A DNA stretch of 17,410 bases from an archaeon (GCA_016550395.1 JABXGY010000232.1:1-17410), one strand, 5' to 3'. Shown: positions 7,298 to 13,627, counted from the stretch's first letter. Made by a program: numbers and translations. Notes: generated by a model not told the origin, from the sequence alone.

Positions 7298-7321
7298 TCT
7301 CAAAAACGCACTCAATTCCTC

Positions 7322-7362
7322 CCTTCACGCTGATTAGTCGGCGTGAAGGTGCCTTTCTTTTA
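7322..7362 (+). terminator. Hairpin plus T-rich tract after the SSB gene
   Basis: Bases 7322-7333 (CCTTCACGCTGA) pair with 7338-7349 (TCGGCGTGAAGG) in a 12-bp stem containing one G-T pair and closed by a four-base loop TTAG. The right side continues TGCCTTTCTTTTA. It has the shape of an intrinsic terminator 25 bases after the SSB stop and lies between two convergent genes. The T-rich tract is only on the plus strand, so it serves the SSB gene. Archaea often need only T tracts, so the stem may instead stabilise the mRNA end. Confidence 0.7.
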
Positions 7363-7378
7363 TCAGCGGTAATCTAGC

Positions 7379-7924
7379 TTACGTCGCTGTAGTCTTTAGA
7401 AGATCTTGTGGACGAATTTTACAGATATAGAGGTCGAATCCTGGATCTTCAGTTCGACGTCCAATTTTCTGGAATCCAAGATGCCTGAAGTAGAACTGTT
7501 GGGCTCTCAAATCCAACGAACTTACCTTTGTTCTAATAACGTTAATCTGTTGTGAGAAACCATGGTTTGCTAGATGGTGGAGTAATCGCGTTCCGGTCCC
7601 ACGTCGGGGTGGAATAGCACAGATAAATCGAATAAACAACTCCTCTGGTCGATGATAAAAATCAAGCAAACCGACCACCGTATCGTTTTCAAGGGCTAAC
7701 CAGATATGCCGGTTCTTTTTCTGTTGAAGATAAATCTCTAAATGCAACTGTAAAGAGTCACTGAGATCTTCAAGAGTGTCAGTGGAACCAGGTGGCTCTT
7801 CCATCAATAGTCCCTCGGCATAGAGCCGTGCAGCTTTCTCAATCCAAACTTTTGACAGCTCTACAATAGTCACTTTATTTGATGGAGAGATTGAAACACC
7901 CCACTTGCCTGCTCCTGATTCCAT
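7379..7924 (-). CDS. GNAT-family N-acetyltransferase
   Basis: This 181-aa protein has the Gcn5-related acetyltransferase core. The acetyl-CoA pyrophosphate loop (motif A) is IPPRRGTGTRLLHHL at residues about 104-118, after strands NRHIWLALENDTVVGLLDF and ELFIRFICA. The C-terminal AQQFYFRHLGFQKIGRR is motif B, with the common YxxxGF ending. It transfers an acetyl group from acetyl-CoA to an amine on a small molecule or protein; the substrate is not readable. A TATA-like ACTATATTAG (plus bases 7949-7958) lies about 29 bases upstream of the ATG, so the mRNA may be leaderless. It converges on the SSB gene and is divergent from the zinc ferredoxin gene. Confidence 0.88.
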   Translation of the reverse strand: MESGAGKWGVSISPSNKVTIVELSKVWIEKAARLYAEGLLMEEPPGSTDTLEDLSDSLQLHLEIYLQQKKNRHIWLALENDTVVGLLDFYHRPEELFIRFICAIPPRRGTGTRLLHHLANHGFSQQINVIRTKVSSLDLRAQQFYFRHLGFQKIGRRTEDPGFDLYICKIRPQDLLKTTAT

Positions 7925-7948
7925 TATAAATCTGGTCTGGTGGATTCT

Positions 7949-7958
7949 CTAATATAGT
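7949..7958 (-). promoter_or_regulatory. Putative TATA box for the acetyltransferase gene
   Basis: ACTATATTAG on the minus strand is centred about 29 bases from the ATG at 7924, the spacing expected for a leaderless or nearly leaderless archaeal transcript. No ribosome site precedes that ATG. Confidence 0.4.
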
Positions 7959-8012
7959 CAGTGCACTTAAGACGAACGATTACTACCAAATACCTAGTCA
8001 ACTGATGCCTTG

Positions 8013-8019
8013 TTTATAA
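8013..8019 (+). promoter_or_regulatory. Putative TATA box for the zinc ferredoxin operon
   Basis: TTTATAA is centred 27 bases before GTG 8043, placing the transcription start on or next to that codon. This supports GTG 8043 and a leaderless message for the ferredoxin, whereas the acyl-CoA dehydrogenase gene behind it has its own strong ribosome site. Confidence 0.5.
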
Positions 8020-8042
8020 CACGTGTGCGAAAAGTGATTGTC

Positions 8043-8378
8043 GTGCCCATCGATCCCACTTTTAAAACTACTTGGATCCAGAGTGGAACCCATCAAGGAC
8101 ATGCAGTGTGGCAATCTCCAAAGGCGAAATTAGGGATTCACGGAACTCGGGTCGCTGTTGACTTTGATGCATGTACAGGTTGCTTAAAGTGCATCAATGT
8201 CTGTCCCGAAGACGTTTTTATCCAATGGAACGAGAAACCCCACCATCCTAAAGCCGATCCCGTACATGAAGTTGCATGCCTTGAATGTCTAGCATGCGAA
8301 TTAGTGTGTCCCGTTGATGCAGTATTAGTGACGCGCAATCCTTCAGAAACCGATACCTTAAGCGCTTTATTAGATTAA
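8043..8378 (+). CDS. zfx: Zinc-containing 2[4Fe-4S] ferredoxin (archaeal type)
   Basis: This 111-aa protein matches the zinc ferredoxins of Sulfolobus and Thermoplasma. The N terminus reads PIDPTFK, followed by GTHQGHAVW with H17 and H20, then LGIHGT with H33, and KADPV with D72. These correspond to the three His and one Asp that hold the zinc in Sulfolobus ferredoxin. Cluster I is C44-x2-C47-x2-C50-x3-C54 and cluster II is C79-x2-C82-x2-C85-x3-C89. Cluster I keeps all four cysteines, whereas Sulfolobus has Asp at the second. It is a cytosolic electron carrier. GTG 8043 restores the family N terminus and sits 27 bases after a TATA box; in-frame TTG 8010, GTG 8025 and GTG 8034 are less likely. 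It precedes an acyl-CoA dehydrogenase by 53 bases. Confidence 0.92.
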   Translation: MPIDPTFKTTWIQSGTHQGHAVWQSPKAKLGIHGTRVAVDFDACTGCLKCINVCPEDVFIQWNEKPHHPKADPVHEVACLECLACELVCPVDAVLVTRNPSETDTLSALLD

Positions 8379-8415
8379 AACACATAACAGAATGAATTAC
8401 TTCCAAAACATAATC

Positions 8416-8423
8416 AGGAAGGA
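8416..8423 (+). promoter_or_regulatory. Strong ribosome binding site of the acyl-CoA dehydrogenase
   Basis: AGGAAGGA lies eight bases before ATG 8432 and fixes the start of the dehydrogenase gene. The upstream ferredoxin has at most a weak AGTGAT match, so the two genes of the unit appear to be initiated differently. Confidence 0.6.
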
Positions 8424-8431
8424 TTGAATTC

Positions 8432-9697
8432 ATGTTTGATATTTTGCTTACTGAGAGTGAACGACAAATCCGCGATGAAATCCGGAACTTTGTCCGAAAT
8501 AAGGTTGATCCTGACTTAATTATCCGAATGGATGGTAACGAACAGGAGTATCCCTATGATTTTGTAAAGGCAGTAACAAAAGCTAATCTGATTGGCCTAC
8601 GTTTTCCAAAGAAATATGGTGGTCGAGGATTAAACTGGGTCTCTGAAATGGTTGCTATCGAAGAGATTGGTGTATTAGGTATCGCATTAGGCTGTGCTTA
8701 TTCACTTCCCAGCATTGTAGGTGAGGCGATTGATAAATTCGGCACAGACCAGCAAAAACAGAAATATCTAGCCCCAACTCTGAGTGGGGAAAAAATCTGT
8801 GCAGAAGGCCTTACTGAACCCCGTGGTGGCTCCGACTTTTTTGGCACTATCACCTCTGCAATCCCTCAAGGTGATCACTTTCTAATCAACGGAGAAAAAC
8901 GGTTTGTTGCTGGTGGAATTGGGGCTGATTATTTCCTCATCTACGCCAAAACTGACTTCAAAGCTGCTCCCCATCAATCTCTAAGCGCATTTCTTGTCGA
9001 CCGGGATATGGGTGTTGAAGTAGACGAACACTACAGTCTGATGGGCTGTCGAGGGATGGGCGCTGCTCGTATTGTACTGAAAGATGTCGAAGTACCCCAA
9101 GAGAATCTAATAGGGGCGCTTAATGATGGAGCCTCTATTTTCAACGCGATAATGGTTCCAGAGCGGCTGACTTCTGCCGCGGGTGCTATTGGGCTAGGGC
9201 GAGCTGCCCTCGAACTGGCTATTCGCTATTCAGCTAGGCGTGAAGCTTTTGGATCCACTATTAGCCGGTTTGAAGGTATCAGTTTCAAAGTTGCTGATTG
9301 TGCTACTGAACTTGATGCGGCTCGTGGCTTGGTGTATCGTGCCGCTCGGTTAGCCGATGCCAATCAGCCCAGTCGTAAAGCTGTATCTCAAGCTAAGCTC
9401 TTTGCCACGGAAGCCTGTTACAAGACTGTCTCCGAATCTATGCAAATTCTGGGTGGCATCGGTTACACCGATGTTTATCCCATCGAACGGTTATTCCGTG
9501 ATGCCCGCTTAGCCACGATTTGGACTGGGAGTAGCGAAGTCATGCGTCTTATCATCCAAAGCGACATTTACAAAGACGTTCTCAAAGAACCGCGAGATGT
9601 CAAACGCGACATCGAACTCGATACACCCGGAGCCAGTAAAACTATTGAAAAGGTCTACCGAGAAGATCCCGATAAACACTACCCTCGCAAAGATTAA
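8432..9697 (+). CDS. Acyl-CoA dehydrogenase with helix-G (IVD/LCAD-type) catalytic Glu
   Basis: This 421-aa protein has the three-part acyl-CoA dehydrogenase fold: an N-terminal helical domain, a middle beta domain (CAEGLTEPRGGSDF, then INGEKRFVAGG) and a C-terminal FAD-binding helical domain (RREAFGSTISRFEG, QILGGIGYTDVYPIERLFRDAR). It oxidises an acyl-CoA to the 2,3-enoyl-CoA with FAD. The usual catalytic Glu of short- and medium-chain enzymes, in a YEGT motif, is replaced: the motif here is WTGSSE with T365. A Glu is present at E244 in VPERLTSAAG, the site of the base in isovaleryl- and long-chain enzymes. This favours branched or long substrates, though chain length cannot be read. It shares its TTAA stop region with the convergent radical SAM gene. 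Confidence 0.93.
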   Translation: MFDILLTESERQIRDEIRNFVRNKVDPDLIIRMDGNEQEYPYDFVKAVTKANLIGLRFPKKYGGRGLNWVSEMVAIEEIGVLGIALGCAYSLPSIVGEAIDKFGTDQQKQKYLAPTLSGEKICAEGLTEPRGGSDFFGTITSAIPQGDHFLINGEKRFVAGGIGADYFLIYAKTDFKAAPHQSLSAFLVDRDMGVEVDEHYSLMGCRGMGAARIVLKDVEVPQENLIGALNDGASIFNAIMVPERLTSAAGAIGLGRAALELAIRYSARREAFGSTISRFEGISFKVADCATELDAARGLVYRAARLADANQPSRKAVSQAKLFATEACYKTVSESMQILGGIGYTDVYPIERLFRDARLATIWTGSSEVMRLIIQSDIYKDVLKEPRDVKRDIELDTPGASKTIEKVYREDPDKHYPRKD

Positions 9698-10689
9698 TCC
9701 GAATTCTGATGAAAATAGTACAGCTCATTTTGGTATAGACGGGCTGTTATCTTATTGGATTGACGAAGCTGTGAGATCAGAGACAGCAGGGAATTAATGG
9801 GGATATCAAGCGATTGAACCAAATCCTTTAGTCTACAAGGCCGGCGCTGAAGCATGATCAATATATCGTCACAAAGAGATTGATGGGATTTCCAGGAAGC
9901 CGATTGTTTTCGTGCATCATGAATACCGTAAATCCATATTTGATCTGAATCAAATGCGTCAATTAGGTCGGAAGCAAAATCTTTCAGTTGAGCTGTGCTA
10001 ATTAGTTGAACTTCTTTTTCGACTGGAGGACGCCAGGGTGTATAGAGTTGAACCAAATCAACAACTGGCGCTAGTTTAATTATTTCACTTACTAAGAACT
10101 TCCGGGCGGAACCACTTACATTTGAAATACCAGACGTTAATTTTAGCAGCATTACTTCAAGGGCAATTGTAACTCTTGTAGTCTTTCTAAGGTTCCTAAT
10201 CCCCTTAACTAGCTGGTTATGTTGAAAAGCGTAACACGGTCTATTGATTTTTCGATGTGTTTTATCGTCCCCAGCATCAAATTTCACGGTTACAATGTCA
10301 AGTTCACTAAGATTCTTCATTACTTGGGAGTTACCTAGAAACGAACCATTAGTTAATAAAACCACGGGTAAATTGGGAAGACGTTTACGAACTATTCGCA
10401 CCATTTCTCCTAAACGTAGATTCGCGGTGGGTTCACCAGATCCCGAAAAAGTTACTACATCTAGACTTTCAATTGAAATCTGACGTAGATATTCATCAAG
10501 GTCATTGAAAATTTGTATCTCATCAGGTAACTCATTTTCAACGCCATCCAAAGACTGGATGGGGATTTTGGTTGGTCCTAATTGGCAATAGACGCAATTG
10601 AAACTACAACGCTTGGGCGGAGGAACTGGATCAATACCCAGAGATCTTCCGTAACGCCATGACATTACCGGTCCATACACCGAGCTCAT
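9694..10689 (-). CDS. Radical SAM protein, COG0731-like, with C-terminal winged helix
   Basis: This 331-aa protein opens with YGPVMSWRYGRSLGID and has the radical SAM cluster motif C28-x3-C32-x2-C35 in KRCSFNCVYCQLG. SAM-binding features follow: VVTFSGSGEPTAN (the GGE-equivalent), VVLLTNGSF and VTVKFDAGD. The last ~60 residues resemble a winged-helix domain (RPCRLKDLVQSLDIPINSLLSLISQL). The opening motif belongs to an archaeal and bacterial group related to, but shorter than, the wyosine-forming Tyw1. It generates a 5'-deoxyadenosyl radical; the substrate is unknown. A TATA-like GATATTTATG (plus 10716-10725) lies about 31 bases before the ATG. Its TAA and that of the acyl-CoA dehydrogenase overlap within TTAA at 9694-9697. 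Confidence 0.88.
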   Translation of the reverse strand: MSSVYGPVMSWRYGRSLGIDPVPPPKRCSFNCVYCQLGPTKIPIQSLDGVENELPDEIQIFNDLDEYLRQISIESLDVVTFSGSGEPTANLRLGEMVRIVRKRLPNLPVVLLTNGSFLGNSQVMKNLSELDIVTVKFDAGDDKTHRKINRPCYAFQHNQLVKGIRNLRKTTRVTIALEVMLLKLTSGISNVSGSARKFLVSEIIKLAPVVDLVQLYTPWRPPVEKEVQLISTAQLKDFASDLIDAFDSDQIWIYGIHDARKQSASWKSHQSLCDDILIMLQRRPCRLKDLVQSLDIPINSLLSLISQLRQSNKITARLYQNELYYFHQNSD

Positions 10690-10736
10690 AACAGGTTTCG
10701 ACCCTCTTTTCTATCCATAAATATCACTTGAGTATC

Positions 10737-11060
10737 TTATGAAGTGTTATTATCGGTGGGGCTCTCGATACTTATCACGAGGGATCGGTTTTCAGTTAAC
10801 GCCGTAACAACTTTCTTACGACCGCTTTGAAGTAGTCTCCAAACTGTTCCTCTCGATATATGCATTTTTTTTCCTGCGTCCTTCTGATCAAGGTCCTGTT
10901 GATCAACTAGACGCATTGCTTCAAGTTCCGAAGCAAAGAGAGTTACCGGGACTGAATTTTTCACAACATTTGGAGTGAAAGTTGTGGGTGTGGGTATTTG
11001 ACCTAAACTAACTGGTTTTGGGGGGCGTCCACGCCCGCGCCAACCACGACGATATCGCAT
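10737..11060 (-). CDS. DUF134 family DNA-binding protein (short form)
   Basis: This 107-aa protein has the DUF134 (PF02001) pattern: basic GRPPKPV near the N terminus, the ELEAMRLVDQQDLDQKDAG core, the helix-turn-helix KKMHISRGTVWRLLQSGRKKV at about 64-84, and a short tail. The family are predicted transcription regulators commonly found beside NifX-like and MinD-like genes. Unlike its relative at 14083-14529 it lacks a zinc-ribbon tail. It is divergent from the small zinc-ribbon gene at 11161. The gap between them contains a TATA element and two TGTG-N6-CACA sites that it may bind. DNA binding is inferred from the family. Confidence 0.85.
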   Translation of the reverse strand: MRYRRGWRGRGRPPKPVSLGQIPTPTTFTPNVVKNSVPVTLFASELEAMRLVDQQDLDQKDAGKKMHISRGTVWRLLQSGRKKVVTALTENRSLVISIESPTDNNTS

Positions 11061-11092
11061 TTTTACTCATCATAAGTTGTTGTATGGGTACA

Positions 11093-11103
11093 TTTATATA
11101 TTT
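11093..11103. promoter_or_regulatory. Putative TATA element of the divergent DUF134/zinc-ribbon promoter
   Basis: TTTATATATTT is nearly symmetric and could serve both strands. It lies about 37 bases from the minus ATG (11060) and about 60 from the plus ATG (11161). Inferred by sequence and spacing. Confidence 0.45.
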
Positions 11104-11104
11104 C

Positions 11105-11118
11105 TGTGCATAATCACA
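11105..11118. promoter_or_regulatory. Putative operator, TGTG-N6-CACA copy 1
   Basis: TGTGCATAATCACA is an inverted repeat of TGTG and CACA around a six-base AT-rich centre. It adjoins the TATA element and has a near-identical partner 23 bases away. Likely bound by a dimeric regulator, possibly the divergent DUF134 protein. Confidence 0.5.
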
Positions 11119-11127
11119 AAATGAATA

Positions 11128-11141
11128 TGTGCATAAACACA
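11128..11141. promoter_or_regulatory. Putative operator, TGTG-N6-CACA copy 2
   Basis: TGTGCATAAACACA differs from copy 1 at one base of fourteen. It starts 23 bases after copy 1, about two helical turns, so both would face the same side of the DNA. It lies around or after the expected transcription start of the plus-strand gene, a position suited to repression. Confidence 0.5.
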
Positions 11142-11144
11142 AAA

Positions 11145-11153
11145 AGAGGTGAT
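11145..11153 (+). promoter_or_regulatory. Ribosome binding site deciding the zinc-ribbon gene start
   Basis: AGAGGTGAT matches the archaeal 16S 3' end well and ends seven bases before ATG 11161. The in-frame GTG at 11149 lies inside this site and is therefore not the start. Confidence 0.7.
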
Positions 11154-11160
11154 ACATCAA

Positions 11161-11445
11161 ATGTGGCAACGTGGAAATCGAGGACGTGGACGCGGTCGAA
11201 ATCAAGGAACTTGGCCAGGTAACGGACCATTCTCCCATCTGCCACCTTGGCAACGCCCGGGATGGCTTTATGGACCTGGTAGTTGTTGGTACATGTATCA
11301 ACAAAACGCCAGACCTCCTTCTGATCAAGCCCCCCAATTCCCAAACCAATTCACTCCAAGAATCGATTATTGTCCGAACTGCAATTCCCCAATACATCCT
11401 GGCGCAAACTATTGTTCTAGCTGTGGAGCGCAAGTTGGTAAATAA
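11161..11445 (+). CDS. Small zinc-ribbon protein with Arg/Gly/Pro-rich N terminus
   Basis: This 94-aa protein has two parts. Residues 1-42 are low complexity with RGRGRGR, then NGPFSHLPPWQRPGW. Residues 68-91 form a zinc ribbon with C71-x2-C74 and C85-x2-C88-Gly (YCPNCNSPIHPGANYCSSCGA). I do not recognise a named family with certainty. Small proteins of similar build occur next to DUF134 and NifX-like genes in anaerobes. It may be a metal or nucleic-acid-binding accessory of the neighbouring operon. The start follows a strong ribosome site. It is divergent from a DUF134 gene, with two operator-like sites between, and converges on the ATPase operon. Confidence 0.7.
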   Translation: MWQRGNRGRGRGRNQGTWPGNGPFSHLPPWQRPGWLYGPGSCWYMYQQNARPPSDQAPQFPNQFTPRIDYCPNCNSPIHPGANYCSSCGAQVGK

Positions 11446-11497
11446 CTCACCGTAATCCAGCAAATTTAAGCGAAATTCTAGTTCCTCTCAAATCCTC

Positions 11498-12367
11498 CTA
11501 GAATGCATCTAGCTGTTTCTCAACCCTTTTCCAAATCGCCTTCAAAGCCTTTGAGAGTCTATTTGAGGGTGCATATTCAACTATCGGTAGCCCAGCAACA
11601 ACAGCTTCATACATTTTCAGGTCATAATCCAATTGGCCTACTATAGGAATATCATTTCTTTGACAATAGTCAGCAATTTCCTCGGATTTCCGGATATTCA
11701 AATCAGCTTTATTGATAAGAACCATCACGGGGATTTTGAAGTGTTGGAAAAGATCGAGAATGCGTTTCAAATCATGAATGGCTGGAACTGTAGGTTCAGT
11801 AACAACTAGACCTGCTGAGGCGCCAGTAATGGTCGCTATAGCCGCGCAGGCTATTCCCGGTGGCCCATCCGTTAGAATGAGATCTCTTTCATGTTTTTCT
11901 GCTAACTTAGAGGCAAGTGCCCGAACGCGAGTAACTAATTTCCCTGAATTGCTCTCGCCTGGAAGTAACAGTGCATGAGCCATAGGTCCATAACTGGTCT
12001 TTGAATTATAGATGTAACCTGAAAGACGTTCTTGCATTTCTATCGCGTTAACTGGACAACTGATGAAGCAGACACCACATCCCTCACATAAGATTGGATC
12101 AACTTGGAAAGTAGAAGAAATCGCATCAAACTTACATGCGCTTTCGCAAACACCACATTGGGTACATAATTCAGGATTAATTACTGCTACTTTAGACTCA
12201 ATAAACTCCTCAGAAAATTGAATATCAGGTCCTAGAAGTAAATGTAAATTGGGTGCATCAACATCACAATCGGCAATAATTAGATCGGATGCTAAGGCCG
12301 TTAAGGAAGCTGTAATCGTTGTCTTTCCGGTTCCGCCCTTACCGCTTACAATTACTAATTCTTTCAT
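11498..12367 (-). CDS. MinD/Mrp-type P-loop ATPase with 2[4Fe-4S] ferredoxin insert (distal copy)
   Basis: This 289-aa protein has the deviant Walker A motif SGKGGTGKTT (residues 8-17), the switch-like DCDVDAPN and the later DGPPGIACA Walker B region, as in the MinD/Mrp/NBP35 class. A ferredoxin domain is inserted at about 62-110: C68/71/74/78 and C94/97/100/104, all eight cysteines present. ATPases of this build, usually in pairs, occur in bacterial orange-protein loci and beside NifX-like genes. They are thought to drive assembly or transfer of a metal cluster, not cell division. Its ATG overlaps the upstream stop (TAATG) and an AGGAGAGGA site lies within the upstream gene, so the two ATPases are probably made together and pair. 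Confidence 0.93.
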   Translation of the reverse strand: MKELVIVSGKGGTGKTTITASLTALASDLIIADCDVDAPNLHLLLGPDIQFSEEFIESKVAVINPELCTQCGVCESACKFDAISSTFQVDPILCEGCGVCFISCPVNAIEMQERLSGYIYNSKTSYGPMAHALLLPGESNSGKLVTRVRALASKLAEKHERDLILTDGPPGIACAAIATITGASAGLVVTEPTVPAIHDLKRILDLFQHFKIPVMVLINKADLNIRKSEEIADYCQRNDIPIVGQLDYDLKMYEAVVAGLPIVEYAPSNRLSKALKAIWKRVEKQLDAF

Positions 12368-13212
12368 TAGTCAATCCTCTCCTGAATCGTGCGAAAAAGG
12401 CGTTCAAACTTGGGTTGCCATTCAGGTAACTGAGTGACAAATGGGATACCTTCTGCAAAGAGTTCAGCAATTTTACGGCTATGCGGAATCTCTAATAAAA
12501 TTGGAATTTGTTCACTGGCACAATATGAATAGACCTGTTTATCTCCTATCCCCGCTCTATTCACGACAACACCGATTGGTATTTCAAGTTGACGGATTGT
12601 ATCCACTGCTAGTTGCAGATCATGTAAACCAAATGGTGTCGGTTCCGTGACTAAAAGACAATAATCTGATCCATGAACGGATTCTACCATTGGACAAGAT
12701 ACCCCGGGAGGACAATCAAGAATTACAGTAACTCGATTCTGTTTGCTTGCTCTATTTTTGACTGCTTTTATTACAGGGACAACAAGTGGTTCACCGACAT
12801 TAAGATCCCCATAAACAACCTGCACGCCTTCTGCAGTTAACCCGCTTTTCGTTACGCCCAGCTGCCGTTTACCCTCTTTGATGGCCTGATTAGGACAACT
12901 CAAAATACATCCACCACAACCGTAACACAGTTCAGGAAAGAACTGAATCCCCGTTTTACCAACGAAGATTGCGTGGTTAGGACAAAAGGCTGCACATTTT
13001 TTTGATTGTGTACATTTTACCTCATCAAATTCAGGAATCATAGTAAAAACTGGTTCTATCTCCTCGGTCTTTAGCGGAAGCAAAGTATGCACATTTGGTT
13101 CGTCTGCATCACAATCCAACACTTGAACTGGGCCAGGTACAGAAAGGGCAAGATTCACGGAAACAGAGGTTTTTCCAGTACCTCCTTTACCACTGGCAAT
13201 TGCAATATTCAC
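12367..13212 (-). CDS. MinD/Mrp-type P-loop ATPase with ferredoxin insert (proximal copy, one cluster Cys is Ser)
   Basis: This 281-aa protein has SGKGGTGKTS near the N terminus, then DCDADEPN and the DCPPGVSCP region: the same architecture as its downstream neighbour. In the ferredoxin insert the second cluster is complete (C96/99/102/106). The first reads C67-T-Q-S-K-K-C73-x3-C77, with Ser70 where the second Cys belongs, so it may hold a 3Fe cluster or a Ser-ligated 4Fe cluster. GTG 13212 is chosen because AGGTG (plus bases 13219-13223) lies six bases upstream and gives the standard MNIAIASGKGG start. The GTG at 13221 falls in that ribosome site. It probably forms a heterodimer with the distal ATPase. 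Confidence 0.92.
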   Translation of the reverse strand: MNIAIASGKGGTGKTSVSVNLALSVPGPVQVLDCDADEPNVHTLLPLKTEEIEPVFTMIPEFDEVKCTQSKKCAAFCPNHAIFVGKTGIQFFPELCYGCGGCILSCPNQAIKEGKRQLGVTKSGLTAEGVQVVYGDLNVGEPLVVPVIKAVKNRASKQNRVTVILDCPPGVSCPMVESVHGSDYCLLVTEPTPFGLHDLQLAVDTIRQLEIPIGVVVNRAGIGDKQVYSYCASEQIPILLEIPHSRKIAELFAEGIPFVTQLPEWQPKFERLFRTIQERID

Positions 13213-13218
13213 TTGGCA

Positions 13219-13223
13219 CACCT
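13219..13223 (-). promoter_or_regulatory. Ribosome binding site deciding the start of the proximal ATPase
   Basis: AGGTG on the minus strand is six bases upstream of GTG 13212. It overlaps the alternative GTG at 13221, which is why the shorter start is preferred. Confidence 0.6.
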
Positions 13224-13252
13224 AATAATGCTGTTCTTGGGTCTTTGCCTTG

Positions 13253-13627
13253 CTATTTATGACGAGCGTCACGACATCCCTCAGTTAGCTCAGACAATTC
13301 ATTTCGGGTAAAGGCGGAAAGGACATCCCCCAGATATTCAGAGGATGCCTGCATCACAGCAACGCCTTCAGCCTGGAACCTCCGCATAGCACGAGGGCCC
13401 ATCCCAAAGGTAATTACAACATTCGGTGCAAAACTAAGGATAACATCCGGTGGACGACCTGATCCTCCGGAGTGTTGACTCCGATTAGGCAGAAATTTTA
13501 GGCTCTCAATATTCCCATCTTCTTTGACTTCAACCACAGCAAAAAAGGGTGCTCGACCAAAATGTGCCGACAGACGACTGGTTTTACCTGAATCATCTAA
13601 TACTGGAATTACAACACGTTCCACCAT
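13253..13627 (-). CDS. NifX/NifB-C/ORP-like cofactor-binding protein (copy 2 of the operon)
   Basis: This 124-aa protein belongs to the dinitrogenase iron-molybdenum cofactor-binding family (PF02579), with a ribonuclease H-like fold. Signatures are RLSAHFGRAPFFAVVEV (22-25 HFGR), IESLKFLPN, DVILSFAPNVVITFGMGPRAMRRFQAEGV and a final GDVLSAFTRNEL. Members carry metal clusters non-covalently, including FeMo-co precursors in NifX and a Mo-Cu-S cluster in Desulfovibrio orange protein. The only cysteine is near the C terminus, so any cluster would be held without Cys. A strong GGAGGA site (plus 13635-13639 core) precedes the ATG. Given its neighbours, the orange-protein-like role is favoured over nitrogen fixation. 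Confidence 0.88.
   Translation of the reverse strand: MVERVVIPVLDDSGKTSRLSAHFGRAPFFAVVEVKEDGNIESLKFLPNRSQHSGGSGRPPDVILSFAPNVVITFGMGPRAMRRFQAEGVAVMQASSEYLGDVLSAFTRNELSELTEGCRDARHK

Noticed and set aside
6734..7315. 193-codon open frame on the minus strand opposite the SSB gene
   Set aside because: It is antisense to a clearly recognised OB-fold protein; its Ser/Thr/Ile-rich sequence has no domain, and it starts in the terminator region.
8010..8042. Upstream TTG/GTG extension of the zinc ferredoxin
   Set aside because: It would place the start inside or next to the TATA element and add residues absent from the zinc ferredoxin family.
9694..10689. Annotation of the radical SAM protein as Tyw1 (wyosine synthesis)
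   Set aside because: The opening motif is related, but the protein has a winged-helix-like C terminus and the family is heterogeneous; not enough to assign the reaction.
11008..11463. 151-codon minus-strand frame spanning the zinc-ribbon gene and the divergent promoter
   Set aside because: It overlaps the operator sites, a strong ribosome site and the start of the DUF134 gene; its sequence looks like a mirror of the zinc-ribbon gene.
11475..11504. Inverted repeat ATTCTAG...CTAGAAT at the end of the distal ATPase gene as a terminator
   Set aside because: The arms are only seven bases with a 16-base spacer, and no clear T tract follows on either strand.
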